Below are positions 27,472 through 38,300 of a stretch of 64,000 nucleotides of DNA, one piece after another (positions within the stretch are counted from its first letter, which is position 1; each line of letters begins with the position of its first letter). The DNA is from Methylicorpusculum oleiharenae (GTDB lineage Bacteria; Pseudomonadota; Gammaproteobacteria; Methylococcales; Methylomonadaceae): positions 1,642,492 to 1,706,491 of the forward strand of contig NZ_WUTY02000001.1 in the NCBI RefSeq assembly GCF_009828925.2. Reading direction: 5' to 3'. A program made the position numbers and the translations under genes. The notes beneath the pieces were generated by a model that was not told the DNA's origin, searched no databases, and saw only the letters and a list, made by a program, of their open reading frames with translations.

Positions 27472-29452
27472 CAGGTTGTCTCCAGTTGGCGCATTTTGGC
27501 CATTTCGGGTTCCTGTATCCAGCCTTTGTCGACTTCCAGCTTGAGCTGGGCATAAAAGGCATCGATTTCGCCGCCGAAGCGTTGCCATAAATCCTTGGCG
27601 GCCATTTCGCCTTTTTGATGAGCGAGTATCGCGGCCAGTGGCGCTTGTTCCTTGGTGCTGGGTGGTGTACCCAGGCGCAACGAGGCTATCAGTTCGGTTT
27701 TGGGGCTTTCAAGGGTTCGTTCTCCTCGGGTTCGGTAGTGATGCCGGTAAAACTTGAAGTAACTGCTGTAGCGAAAAGCGCGGCCAACTTTTGCTTATGT
27801 TCAAGCTGGTTTCGCCATGACTGGCAAAAAGCTGTCATTACGTCCAGATTTTTCAGAATGTTGCGTTGTTCGGCTAATGGCGGTATTGGCAAAGGAAAAC
27901 TTCGCAACTGGGTCATGTTAATAGATGCCAGATTGGTCGTTTGTTTTGACGCACCGGCAAAGTAATTTCGACCGATACCTGAGTTAAAGATCAGTTCAAC
28001 CCATTCGTTTAACAACCGTTCGGAGGGAACCCTAGCTTTAAAAACATGATTTTGATGTAGACAGTTGTCGATACCGCCCTTCCAAATCGCCGTTCGCCCA
28101 ACCTTATCCCAGTCGCCACCTTCCGTAATCAGTAAATCGCCTTCCAAAACTTGATATTTCGTTAATTCTGCTTTGGTTATCTGAATGGTCTTCAGCTGAT
28201 CCAACTTAAAAAAACCTCGCTGGACATTCGCCACAGACAAATACGGACAAGTAACCACATCCTTGCCTCGCAAGTCGCGACCTTTGGTTACGCCACCTAT
28301 GACGACTGCAACCTCGTCAAAAGGTATAACAGCCCAATGTTCCGGGTAGTTTAATTCGACGTGTTCGACATTTAGGATGAGTTTTTGCTTTCTCATCAAT
28401 CCTGAAGAAACGTATTCTGACCGTAACGTAGAACAAGCAGAGATGATTTCCGTTAAATCGGACTGGTCGCTTGTTACTTTTGCTAACAAGCCTAAAACCG
28501 CTAAATCCTTGAGATTAGCAATAAACTCATTGATGTCCTCCGGCACCTGAAACAGCCTGCTGAAGTTTTCTTCGAGGAAGGTCCAGGCAAGTTGCAATTC
28601 GTGCGGACTGGTGGAAGCGCCGACGGCTTGCAGGGTGGACTGGCGCAGATTGTTTTGCAGGTTGCGGCGCTGTTGCTGCTGGAGTTCCAGCTTGTCGCAC
28701 AAGGCCATCAGCTCATCGACTTTGGTGACGATACGGGATTGTTCGGCAAGTGGTGGTAACGGAATTGGCAATTCACGAACCTTATCCGCATTTAAGTTTT
28801 GTACGACTGCACCAGCAGCTGCCTTCAGAAAGAAATTGGCGACAATCGGCGATGAAAGTAAGTGATATAGGTAGTCCTTTTCAAGACATGATGGTGGGTG
28901 AATCCTTAACCATCCGTCATGAATACATCCTTCTATGGTTGTGATGTATGGACGGCCAAAACTCATTGAGTTTGTTAATAAAAAGTCGCCCGGATAAACC
29001 ATGCGAGTTTTAACTAAACCCTCTTTCTTTATTTTTTCTCTCGTCGAAGTGATGAATTTAGAACCTTTGACAGTGTCTCCAATTTTTATCCAGTTCAATC
29101 CATCTGGATCATTGGTTAAAAAATCATCAATTGGCCGGGGCGATCCTCCACGCTCAATTTCAGCTATATCACCAAGGCGCGCCCATTCCCAACCCTGAGG
29201 TTTTTCGAAAGGCATTTCATTTGGACTGATCGTTGTTAGAGTTTTCGGAAGTTTTGATTTGCTATTTCTTAATACGTCGTGGTTGCCCGATGAAATGCCT
29301 TTGAGTAACTCATTCTCTAGTGAATCAGTGGGGTCTTGTGCGAGCAATTTGCCCTGTACTGCGAGGGCTAATACCATTTCGCGCAGCCGCGCCACTCCTC
29401 CCGGCGCATTAGCAATATGTCCAAACTCAGCCAAAAACTGCTTAGCATCCAT
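27471..29452 (-). CDS. hsdS: Type I restriction specificity subunit HsdS, frameshifted near the C-terminus
   Basis: Sets the DNA target of the type I system. Two target-recognition halves are visible, each ending in the conserved helix motif (LPIPLPPLAEQSRIVTKVDE near residue 235; PLPIPPLAEQRNILKNLD near 535). The current frame stops at 27689 after 587 residues (KAPKPN). In the next frame the sequence continues TELIASLRLGTPPSTKEQ...AKDLWQRFGGEIDAFYAQL to a stop at 27471. One extra C in the CCCCAAAA run (plus strand 27698-27705) would restore about 660 residues. ATG overlaps the DUF1016 stop (TGATG). Confidence 0.85.
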
Positions 29453-30501
29453 CAGGCTTCGCTCCCGTTATTGTTATCCAGTCGCTGACGCGAGCGTGTT
29501 ATCGCGTCGTGCAATTTTTGTTGCAACACGGCCTTAGGCGGCAGTTCGGTCAGATATTCGGCAACGTGGATGCCGGTCTGGTCCAGCTCCAGCAGTTCGA
29601 TTTGTTCCTGCTTCTTGCCGCTACAGAGAATAATGCCCAGCGGCGAGGCTTCGCCGGGTTCCTGTTCATATTTCGCCAGCCAACGCAGGTATAGCTCCAT
29701 CTGGCCTTTGTCGGCGGCTTTGAAGTCGCCCAGTTTCAGGTCGATGGCGACCAGACGTTTCAAGCGGCGGTTGTAAAACAAGAGGTCGATGTAGAAGTCG
29801 TCGTTGTCGATCTGCAAGCGTTTTTGCCGGGCGACAAAGGTAAAACCGGCGCCCAATTCCAGCAGGAAGTTTTCCAGTTCGCGCAGGATGGCGTCTTCCA
29901 GGTCTTTTTCCAGGTAACGGTCTTGCAGGCCCAGAAAGTCGAGCACATAAGGGTCTTTCAGCACTAGGGCGGGGGTGATGTCACCGGTCTCTCGCAACGC
30001 GGCCAGTTCGGCGGTCAATACTTCATCGGGCTGGCGTGATAGTGCGGTGCGTTCGAACAGCATGGAGTCCAGCCGACCTTGGAGGGTACGGGTGCTCCAA
30101 CGTTCGGCTCGGCACATTTCTATATAGAATTCGCGTTTCAGCGGGTCGTCGATGTAAATCAGGCTGCGCAGATGGGTCCAGCTTAATTGTCTACTCAGTG
30201 CGTAGACAATCTCTTCGGTTGGAAATACCTCGGCAAAGCGCAGCATATGACGCAGGTTTTTGCTGGAAAAGCCGCGCCCGTAGTCGGTTTCCAGTTGCTT
30301 GGCCAAGCTAATAACGATTTGTTCGCCGTATTCGGCGCGCTCGCCATTGAGCACTTCGCGCCGGATGCGCTGGCCGATATGCCAGTACAGCAGGGTCAAC
30401 GCGCTGTTGACGGCGATAGCCAGCTGCGCGCGGCTTTGGCCTATCAGTTGGCGAATATCGGTCAACAGGGCTTGCGAGTCTGGATGGTCGATGGGTTTCA
30501 T
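29452..30501 (-). CDS. DUF1016 / YhcG-type PDDEXK nuclease in the RM operon
   Basis: It has 349 residues. An N-terminal DUF1016_N helical region (LYWHIGQRIRREVL, then GRGFSSKNLRHMLRFAE) is followed by a C-terminal PD-(D/E)XK-like core with FYIDLLFYNRRLKRLVAIDLK near residues 233-254. That core holds the acidic residues and the terminal Lys. YhcG-like proteins often occur inside type I RM loci; their exact role is unsettled. The gene is coupled to hsdM (ATGA overlap) and to hsdS (TGATG overlap), so it is an integral operon member. Confidence 0.88.
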   Translation of the reverse strand: MKPIDHPDSQALLTDIRQLIGQSRAQLAIAVNSALTLLYWHIGQRIRREVLNGERAEYGEQIVISLAKQLETDYGRGFSSKNLRHMLRFAEVFPTEEIVYALSRQLSWTHLRSLIYIDDPLKREFYIEMCRAERWSTRTLQGRLDSMLFERTALSRQPDEVLTAELAALRETGDITPALVLKDPYVLDFLGLQDRYLEKDLEDAILRELENFLLELGAGFTFVARQKRLQIDNDDFYIDLLFYNRRLKRLVAIDLKLGDFKAADKGQMELYLRWLAKYEQEPGEASPLGIILCSGKKQEQIELLELDQTGIHVAEYLTELPPKAVLQQKLHDAITRSRQRLDNNNGSEA

Positions 30502-32249
30502 GCTTCCGCCTCGGCGGTAAAGTGATGCGCCAACGCGGCGGCCAGTTCGCTTTTTAAAAGATTTTCGGTTTCCTCTATCTCGCCGAGCAGGGTTTTATAT
30601 TTGTCCAGCAGTACGTCGGGATCGTGGCTTTCTTCCACTGCGGCATTGGGATTTTTCATGTCCAGATTATAGATCGGCCAGTACAGACGATCGCCGGCGG
30701 CCTGGGCATCGCGGGCAGCCAAACGCAAAGTATCGGCTTGTTCGCGCAAGCCGGCCATTTGTTCTTCCACTTTTTTGCGATACTCGGCATCGTTGATGCC
30801 GGTCAGCGAGGTGCGCAAATCCCTGACTTGGTTTTCCAGCGCAGCCGCTTGATTGTTCAAGTCCTCGGACTTGTCCCAATGCGGCTTGGCGGCCGCTTCG
30901 GCTTGCTGTTTCAAGGTTTTAAAGTCGACTTTCCAGGCCAGCTCGCTTTCCATCCGGTCGGCGAAGTCGTTGTCTTCCTTGCCCCACCAGGCTTTTTCGG
31001 CCTCGAATTCTTCCAGGCGGATCGGTTTGGTTTTGGAATAGCTTTTGTAACCAGACGGATACGGATGTTCGTAAAACCAGATGGTTTCGGTCGGCTTGCC
31101 TTTGTTGAAAAACAGCAGATTGGTTTTGATGGTGGTGTACGGCGCAAACACGCCTTTGGGCAGGCGAATCACGGTATGCAGGTTGCACTCGCTTAGCAGC
31201 AGTTCTTTGAGTTTGCCCTTGATGCCATCGCCGAACATAAAGCCGTCCGGCAATACCACGGCGGCGCGGCCGTCTTCCTTCAGCAGCTTTTTGATGATCA
31301 GGGCCATGAACATGTCGGCGGTTTCGCGGGTTTTCAAATCGCCGGGATAATCGGAACCCACGCCGTCGTCTTCGTAGCCACCAAACGGTGGGTTAGTGAC
31401 CAGACAATCGACTTTTTCGTTGGCGTTCCAGTCGTTCCAAGCCCTACCCAGGGTGTTGCGACGTTCAATTTGGCTGGGTACTTCAATACCATGCAGCAAC
31501 ATGTTGGTGGTACACAGCAGATGTGGCAGCTGCTTTTTCTCCATGCCGCGGATCAGATCCTCAATGGCGCGTTTATCGTCGGAACCCGATTTATCGCTCA
31601 GTTGGCGAAGAAAATGGTCGATGGCGGCGGATAAAAAGCCACCGGTGCCGCAGGCCGGATCGAGCACGGTTTCGCGCTTTGCCAGATTGGGATTGAGCGT
31701 TTGCACCATGAACTGTGTGATGGCCCTAGGCGTGTAGAACTCACCGGCATTACCGGCACCGCGCAGGTCGCTGAGCAGTTGCTCGTAGACATCGCCCAAG
31801 TGGATACGGGCTTTGAAGTCGTGGAAGTTGATGGCTTCTTCCAGCTTTTCAATCACGGCCAGCATTTGCGGGCCGGATTTCATGTAATTGTTGGAATCCT
31901 CGAAAACCTGCTTGATGACTTTTTGGGTGGGGCCGTCCGCCGCGTCTATTTCCTTCAGTGTGGGAAACAGCTGGTTGTTGACGAAAGCGATCAGTTCGCT
32001 GGCCTGGATTTGCGGTTTTTTCTTGCCTTGTTCATCGGATTTATAGGCAGCCCAATTGCGCCAACGGAGATTTTCCGGCAACGGCGATTGGTAGTCGTTA
32101 TCGTCGTCTTCCCATTCTTCTTCGCGTTGGTCGAATACTTTGAGAAACAGCATCCAGGTCAATTGGCCGATACGCTGCGCGTCGCCGTCGACGCCGTCGT
32201 CCTTGCGCATGATGTCCTGGATGGATTTGATGGTACTGCTTAGATTCAT
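30498..32249 (-). CDS. hsdM: Type I restriction-modification DNA methyltransferase HsdM
   Basis: N6-adenine methyltransferase of 583 residues, a subunit of both the modification and the restriction complex. The N-terminal HsdM_N helical bundle is followed by the SAM motif LDPACGTGGFL near residue 197 and the catalytic NPPFGG near 287. A Lys/Glu-rich coiled-coil segment with ALENQVRDLRTSL lies near 470-520. It begins 39 bases after the hsdR stop and ends overlapping the DUF1016 gene. Confidence 0.95.
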   Translation of the reverse strand: MNLSSTIKSIQDIMRKDDGVDGDAQRIGQLTWMLFLKVFDQREEEWEDDDNDYQSPLPENLRWRNWAAYKSDEQGKKKPQIQASELIAFVNNQLFPTLKEIDAADGPTQKVIKQVFEDSNNYMKSGPQMLAVIEKLEEAINFHDFKARIHLGDVYEQLLSDLRGAGNAGEFYTPRAITQFMVQTLNPNLAKRETVLDPACGTGGFLSAAIDHFLRQLSDKSGSDDKRAIEDLIRGMEKKQLPHLLCTTNMLLHGIEVPSQIERRNTLGRAWNDWNANEKVDCLVTNPPFGGYEDDGVGSDYPGDLKTRETADMFMALIIKKLLKEDGRAAVVLPDGFMFGDGIKGKLKELLLSECNLHTVIRLPKGVFAPYTTIKTNLLFFNKGKPTETIWFYEHPYPSGYKSYSKTKPIRLEEFEAEKAWWGKEDNDFADRMESELAWKVDFKTLKQQAEAAAKPHWDKSEDLNNQAAALENQVRDLRTSLTGINDAEYRKKVEEQMAGLREQADTLRLAARDAQAAGDRLYWPIYNLDMKNPNAAVEESHDPDVLLDKYKTLLGEIEETENLLKSELAAALAHHFTAEAEA

Positions 32250-32288
32250 GTTTAAGTGTTTATGTTGTTGTGCGTCGGCGGCAATGGC

Positions 32289-34703
32289 TCAGGCCGACTT
32301 TTGTTGTGTGGCTTCTTGATACAGCGCATTTTCCAGTTCATGGACGGCAAGCGCAAAATTTTCCGCGCTGCCAAAAATGCCGCGGCGAATTTGGGTTTTG
32401 GTGCCGATTTGGTCGAATGGCGGCAGTTCCAGTACTTTGCTGTCTTCGATATCTTGAATGCCGTGATCGGCGAATTTATCCAGCAAGGCATTGAGCACAG
32501 CACGGGCTTGATCGCCATACTTGGAAAACACGTCGCGTTTTTTGACTTGATTGGCGCGTTCACGGCGAGTCAAAGGTTTTTGGTTAAATGCCACATGCGC
32601 AACCAGGTCGAACGCATCCAGTTCTTCGCCATTGCTGACGGCTTGCTGCAAGACTTCCAGCGGAATACCGAGATCTTTAAGTTCTTCCAGGATAGCCTGC
32701 TTGCGCTCGGCTTCCGACCAGCGGCGCAGAAAGTTTGTCAAGGAACCGAATTGTGCTTGCAGGGATTTTTTGATGTCTTCCTTGAGCAAAACACGATAGT
32801 CCTCGGTAATCAGTTTGCCGTCGGCGTCCAGATATTGCGAACGCTCAACGGCTACCTGTACTTCGATGTCGCCCAGCACGTATTTGATGCGGCCCTCGCC
32901 GCCGGTTCCGCCGCCAACGCCGGGTTCTTCCTCGCCGGGCACGTAGGTTGGGGGCGTCGGTTCGGTAAGGGTGGACGGCGGGTCTGGCGGAACCACAGGC
33001 TCGTCAGGTTTGGGTTCGTAAATAACCACGGGATCACCATCGAAGTCCGGGTCGGCAAACAACCGAGTCGCGCCCTTAAAGTCCATGATGGTGAAGTAAA
33101 GTTTGTGGTAATCCTCGCGCAGACGGGTGCCACGCCCGATGATCTGCTTGAACTCGGTCATGGAATTGATGGTTTGATCGATGGCGATCAATTTGCAGGT
33201 TTTGGCATCGACACCGGTGCTCAATAGCTTGGAGGTGGTGGCGATGACCGGAAAAGGCTCGTCGTTATCGATGAAATAAGACAATTGCGCTTTACCTTCA
33301 TTGTCGTCACCAGTGATACGTACCACGTAGCGCCGATTGCTGGCAGCGGCGGGAATCAGTTTGACCAGTTCCTGACGCATACGCTCGGCATGATCCTGAT
33401 CGTCGCAGAAGACGATAGTCTTCGCTTTTGGGTCGGTATTTTTCAGGTATTCCCATATCCTGCCGGCAACCAGCTTGGTGCGTTTTTCCAGAACCAGATT
33501 GCGGTCAAAATCCTTGGTGTTGTATTGGCGCTGTTCAACGACCTGTCCATTTTTGTCGATTTTGCCTTTTTCCGGCGTGTAGCCCAGGGCATCGGCATCG
33601 GTAACGATACGGATGACTTTGTAAGGAGCAAGAAAACCGTCTTCTATGCCTTGCTTGAGCGAATAGGTGTAGATCGGCTCGCCGAAGTAGTGAGTGTTAC
33701 TGACGTCCTTGGTTTCTTTTGGTGTGGCGGTTAAGCCCAGGTGAGTAGCGGCTGTGAAATAGTCCAGGACTTCACGCCAAGCCGAGTCATCAGCGGCGCT
33801 ACCACGATGGCATTCGTCTACGACTATCAGATCGAAAAAATCGGCCGGAAACTGCCGGTAAATTTGTTTCCATTCTTCCTTACCAGTAACGGCCTGGTAG
33901 AGGGCGAGATAAATTTCGTAGTTTTTCTTGACCTCCCGATTACCGATTTTGTGCATGTTTTCGCCGAAGGGCGCGAAGTCTTGCTGCATGGTCTGATCGA
34001 CCAGGATGTTACGATCGGCGAGAAATAAAATGCGCTTTTTGGCTTTGGCCTTCCACAAACGCCAGATGATTTGAAACGCGGTGTAGGTTTTTCCGGTGCC
34101 AGTGGCCATCACCAACAACGCCCGTTGCTGGCCTTTTGCAATAGCTTCTATCACTCGATTGATGGCAACGCGTTGGTAATAACGTGGCTCACGACCGCTG
34201 CCGTCGCTATGAAAAGGTTGTTCGAGCAGTTTGACGGCCGCAGGGTTAGCAAGCCCTTTCCACTGTTGATATACAGACCATAACTCATGTTGGTTGGGAA
34301 ACTGATCCAGGGCAAATTCTCGCTCCACGGGCTGAGTGAGTCCCGTGCGATCGTGGAGCAAAAACCCGTTGCCGTTACTGCTGATGGCAAACGGGGCATC
34401 CAGTAATTCAGCATAAGCCAGAGCCTGCTGCATGCCATGCCCTACTGAAAATTTAGCTTGTTTGGCTTCTACAACCGCTATGGGAAGATTGGGTTTTGCA
34501 TACAGCACGTAGTCTGCTCGTTTTGGTCCGCCCTTGACCTCGGGATTTTTGATCCGTGCCGCCAGTTTGCCACGCACCATGACCCTGCCATCAGTGAGTT
34601 GCACTTCTTCACGAAATTGATGCTGCTGCCAGCCTGCTTGCTGGATCGCTGGTGTGATAAATTTGGTGCAGATATCACGCTCGCTGAGGGTTAGTTTGTC
34701 CAC
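32289..34703 (-). CDS. hsdR: Type I restriction endonuclease subunit HsdR
   Basis: Translocating nuclease of the type I system, 804 residues from the chosen GTG. The N-terminal nuclease motif is RADYVLYAKPNLPIAVVEAK near 62-81. The helicase motor shows Walker A (MATGTGKTYTAF) near 205, a DECH box (VVDECHRG) near 298, and motif VI (GRGTRLRED) near 530. An EcoEI-type C-terminal domain follows a Pro/Glu/Gly-rich linker near 595-625. GTG at 34703 has AGGAAAGAGG upstream and gives the usual MDKLTLSERDICTKF start; the frame is open to a GTG at 34733. It is shorter than EcoKI HsdR. Confidence 0.94.
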   Translation of the reverse strand: MDKLTLSERDICTKFITPAIQQAGWQQHQFREEVQLTDGRVMVRGKLAARIKNPEVKGGPKRADYVLYAKPNLPIAVVEAKQAKFSVGHGMQQALAYAELLDAPFAISSNGNGFLLHDRTGLTQPVEREFALDQFPNQHELWSVYQQWKGLANPAAVKLLEQPFHSDGSGREPRYYQRVAINRVIEAIAKGQQRALLVMATGTGKTYTAFQIIWRLWKAKAKKRILFLADRNILVDQTMQQDFAPFGENMHKIGNREVKKNYEIYLALYQAVTGKEEWKQIYRQFPADFFDLIVVDECHRGSAADDSAWREVLDYFTAATHLGLTATPKETKDVSNTHYFGEPIYTYSLKQGIEDGFLAPYKVIRIVTDADALGYTPEKGKIDKNGQVVEQRQYNTKDFDRNLVLEKRTKLVAGRIWEYLKNTDPKAKTIVFCDDQDHAERMRQELVKLIPAAASNRRYVVRITGDDNEGKAQLSYFIDNDEPFPVIATTSKLLSTGVDAKTCKLIAIDQTINSMTEFKQIIGRGTRLREDYHKLYFTIMDFKGATRLFADPDFDGDPVVIYEPKPDEPVVPPDPPSTLTEPTPPTYVPGEEEPGVGGGTGGEGRIKYVLGDIEVQVAVERSQYLDADGKLITEDYRVLLKEDIKKSLQAQFGSLTNFLRRWSEAERKQAILEELKDLGIPLEVLQQAVSNGEELDAFDLVAHVAFNQKPLTRRERANQVKKRDVFSKYGDQARAVLNALLDKFADHGIQDIEDSKVLELPPFDQIGTKTQIRRGIFGSAENFALAVHELENALYQEATQQKSA

Positions 34704-35025
34704 GCCTCTTTCCTTAGATTTAAGCGAACCCACGATAATCGGTAATTTTGCCTATTGTCCATAATCATAAAAATTATCAATCTATCGTTCATGAAGACTA
34801 GGCATCACCCCGGCAAATGCAGTTCAAGGTGGATGGGCTGTCGCTTAACTACCCAACCAGTCGCCACCATGACTTTCCCAATAATTTCAAAAACACACTC
34901 CCATTATGCTTGGCCTTAAGGAACGACGGCAACCATTAATGCAAACAAAGTTATCTAACAAGCCTGGGCAACCCTACAAAAACCGGGAAACTTCAGCGGG
35001 ATTAAACATGACGTTTTCAAATAAA
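34704..35025. other. 322-base intergenic region between hsdR and the metal efflux operon
   Basis: The presumed promoter of the RM operon must lie here, but no convincing pair of boxes was found. A 70-codon plus-strand frame at 34906-35118 overlaps the DUF3240 gene and has no supporting feature. No repeat was recognised. Confidence 0.4.
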
Positions 35026-35331
35026 TCAAATCACACCGCCATCAATTACCGGTATAACCCGATAGCCGATGCCGGCTCCCTTGAATTCGGCTTTGAGCCG
35101 GGCGATGAGCGCCGTTAGCCCCGCCTGATCCAGGTACATCTGAAAACGGATCTTGCGTTGCCGGCCGGTGACCTGTTCGGCTGGAGATAGTCCTTCATTC
35201 CGGTGATCATGTGCGCTGACCGGAAAGCTGATAAAACCCAGCTCGGATTCAATCTCCAAAAGGCAATCGACAATCGCTTCCTCAATACTGGGGGGTACGC
35301 TTAGCGTCACCATAAATTCATTTTTGCTCAT
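35026..35331 (-). CDS. DUF3240 family protein of a metal efflux operon
   Basis: It has 101 residues, is soluble, and has the ferredoxin-like alternation expected for DUF3240 (VTLSVPPSIEEAIVDCLLE, then GFISFPVSAHDH). DUF3240 proteins are commonly found beside CzcA/CusA-type pumps and may be small metal-binding or regulatory partners; no activity is established to my knowledge. It begins 2 bases after the RND pump gene stop, so it is the last gene of that operon. Confidence 0.8.
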   Translation of the reverse strand: MSKNEFMVTLSVPPSIEEAIVDCLLEIESELGFISFPVSAHDHRNEGLSPAEQVTGRQRKIRFQMYLDQAGLTALIARLKAEFKGAGIGYRVIPVIDGGVI

Positions 35332-35333
35332 GA

Positions 35334-38300
35334 TCAGGCTTCCTTGGGTTGACCAAATAGTTTGAATAAAATAGGTAATAGAAACAAGGTCAGAAAGGTC
35401 GATGAAACCAGGCCGCCTATCACGACGATTGCCAATGGCCGTTGAATTTCAGACCCCGGACCTGTTGCAAATAGCAAAGGAATTAGACCGAAAGCAGCTA
35501 TGCTGGCAGTCATCATGACCGGGCGCAGTCTGCGTATCGAGCCGGTAATGACGACATCTTCTATAGCCATGCCGGTCGCGCGCAACTGGTTGAAGTAGCT
35601 GACCATGACCACGCCATTCAGGACGGCAATACCCAGTAAGGCAATAAAACCTACCGAGGCGGGTACTGAGAGATATTCGCCCGATAACCATAAGCCAAAT
35701 ACGCCGCCGATCATGGCCAGCGGAATATTGGATAAAACCAGCGTGGCCTGTCTTACTGAGCCGAAGGTCGAGAAGAGTAACAGGAAAATCAAACCCAGGG
35801 CCACGGGGATAACAATGGTCAACCTGGCAGCAGCGCGTTGCTGATTTTCAAATTGGCCGCCGAACTCTACAAAATAGCCGGCCGGCAGTTTCACCTTTTC
35901 GGCAATCGTGCGGCGCGCCTCATCAACAAAACCGACCAGATCCCGGTTGTCCACGTTGCTGCGAATCACGACAAAGCGTTGCCCTCGTTCCCGTTCAACA
36001 GACACCACGCCTTCGATGCGCTTTAAATGCGCAACAGCTGTGATGGGTACTTTTTCGCCACTGGGCAGCGTGATCTGCAGACTTTCAAAATCAGCTGATG
36101 AGCTGGTGCCGCGTAAAATCAAGGGCGTCCGTTTGATGCCTTCTTGCACGATGCCGAGATTTAATCCTTCTATCTGAGAACGGAGCAGCGTTTGCAGGCT
36201 ATCGCCGTTTAGACCCAGACGACCCAAGGCTAAACTGTCCATTTCAACCGATAAAAACTGCATGCCTTCGTTTTGTTTGGCAAAGACATCGGTGGATCCG
36301 GAGATATTTTTAAGTAGAGTAACTATTTCCTGGGCTTTTTCATTCAGAAGAGCCAGATCACTGCCGAATAATTTGACGGCCAGATCGCCGCGGGTACCGG
36401 TCAGCATTTCGGAAACGCGCATTTCAATGGGTTGTGTAAAGCCATAAGCAATGCCCGGCGTTCCGGCCATGACTTTACGTATTTCGTCAATCAAGGCTTC
36501 CTTGCTGTCCATGCGCCATTCTTCCTTGGGTTTTAAGACGAGGAAGGTATCGGTTTCGTTGAGGCCCATCGGGTCCAGACCTAACTCATCCGAGCCGACG
36601 CGGGAGATTATTTTGACGACTTCTGGAACATTTTTAAGAATATTCTGTTGCACTTTACCGTCCAGCTTAACCGACTGGTCTAGCGTGATGGACGGCAGTT
36701 TTTCCAATTGAATGATGATATCGCCTTCATCCAGCGTCGGCATAAAGGTACTGCCTATCTGGCTGAAGATGAAAACGGTGATGACCAATAAAATGCCAAC
36801 GCCGCTAAAGAGTTTTTTAGCATTGATCATGCACCATCCCAGCATGGGCCGGTAAAGCCGGATCAATTGTCTGGGCAGCCAAGGTTCTTCGTGTGATATT
36901 TTTTTTAGCAGGTAAGAAGCCAGCACCGGAATGATGCTTAATGACAATAATAACGAGCCGCTTAGCGCGAAGACGATGGTCAATGCTACCGGTCTGAATA
37001 ATTTGCCTTCCAGACCTTGTAGGGTCAGCAACGGTAAAAAGACGATGATGATAATTAAAATACCCGAAATGACAGGTGCGGCAACTTCCCGGGTGGCTCT
37101 GTAGATGACGTGTAATTTAGGCAGGCGTGAGGCTTTTTCTTGATGGGCCAAATGAGTAATGATATTTTCGACCACCACTACCGCTGCATCCACCAGCATG
37201 CCGATTGCAATAGCCAAGCCGCCCAGACTCATCAAATTGGCGGACATATCCATGCCTCGCATCAGGATAAATGTCACCAGTGCCGCCAAAGGCAGGGCCA
37301 GCGCAACAGTAAGTGCCGCGCGTAAATTTCCCAGAAATAACAGCAGCAGAATAACGACCAGTACGATGGCTTCTACCAGTGCCTTGATGACGGTATGAAC
37401 GGCTTTACCGACCAAATCGCCGCGATTGTAGAATACGTCGATATGAACCCCCTCCGGAAATGCGGAACTGATATCGTCCAGTTTCTGCTCAATCAGATTG
37501 ATGGTTTGCTGGGCGTTGGCGCCGCGCAGGCTCAAGACCAGGCCGGTAACCGATTCGCCTTTGCCGTTTTTACTGACAGCGCCATAGCGGGTCATTGAGC
37601 CGGTCCGTATTTCTGCGATGTCGCCGACTCTGATCGGGGTTCCCTGGTCGTCGCTGACCACAATGTTACGAATATCTTCCTGGGTTTTGATGCGGCCTTC
37701 GGCGCGGACTATCAGAGCCTCTTCACCTTCCGAGAGACGACCGGCGCCATCATTACGGTTATTGTGTTCCAGGGCGTTGATTAATTGATCGATACCGATA
37801 TGCCTGGCTGACATGCGGGTGTTATCGGGTACTACTTCAAAGCTTCTGACCAGACCGCCCAATGAATTGACATCGGCAACGCCGGGCACGGTTCTCAACG
37901 CCGGCCGGATAACCCAGTCCAGTAAACTGCGCCGTTCCATCAAACTGAGATCGCCGCCTTCGACGGAAAACATGAACATCTCGCCCAAAGGAGTGGTCAT
38001 TGGCGCAATACCACCCTCAATGCCCGAGGGCAATTCACCCCAAACAGTATTCAAGCGTTCGGCAACTTGCTGACGCGCCCAGAAAATATCGGTGCCTTCT
38101 TCAAAATCCAGCGTGATGTCGGTCATCGCATACTTGGCGATGGAGCGCAGCATGGTTTGATGCGGTATGCCCAGTAATTCGACTTCAATCGGCGCGGTGA
38201 TCCGGCTTTCGATTTCTTCCGGCGTCATGCCGGGTGATTTGACAATGATCTTGACTTGCGTCGGAGACACCTCAGGAAAGGCATCGATGGGAATATTGCT

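Noticed and set aside
30624-31196. 190-codon open frame on the plus strand
   Set aside because: It is antisense to hsdM, with Phe/Gly-rich low-complexity translation typical of a shadow frame.
32256-33227. 323-codon open frame on the plus strand
   Set aside because: It lies wholly antisense to hsdR, whose helicase and nuclease motifs are intact. No motif is seen in the antisense product.
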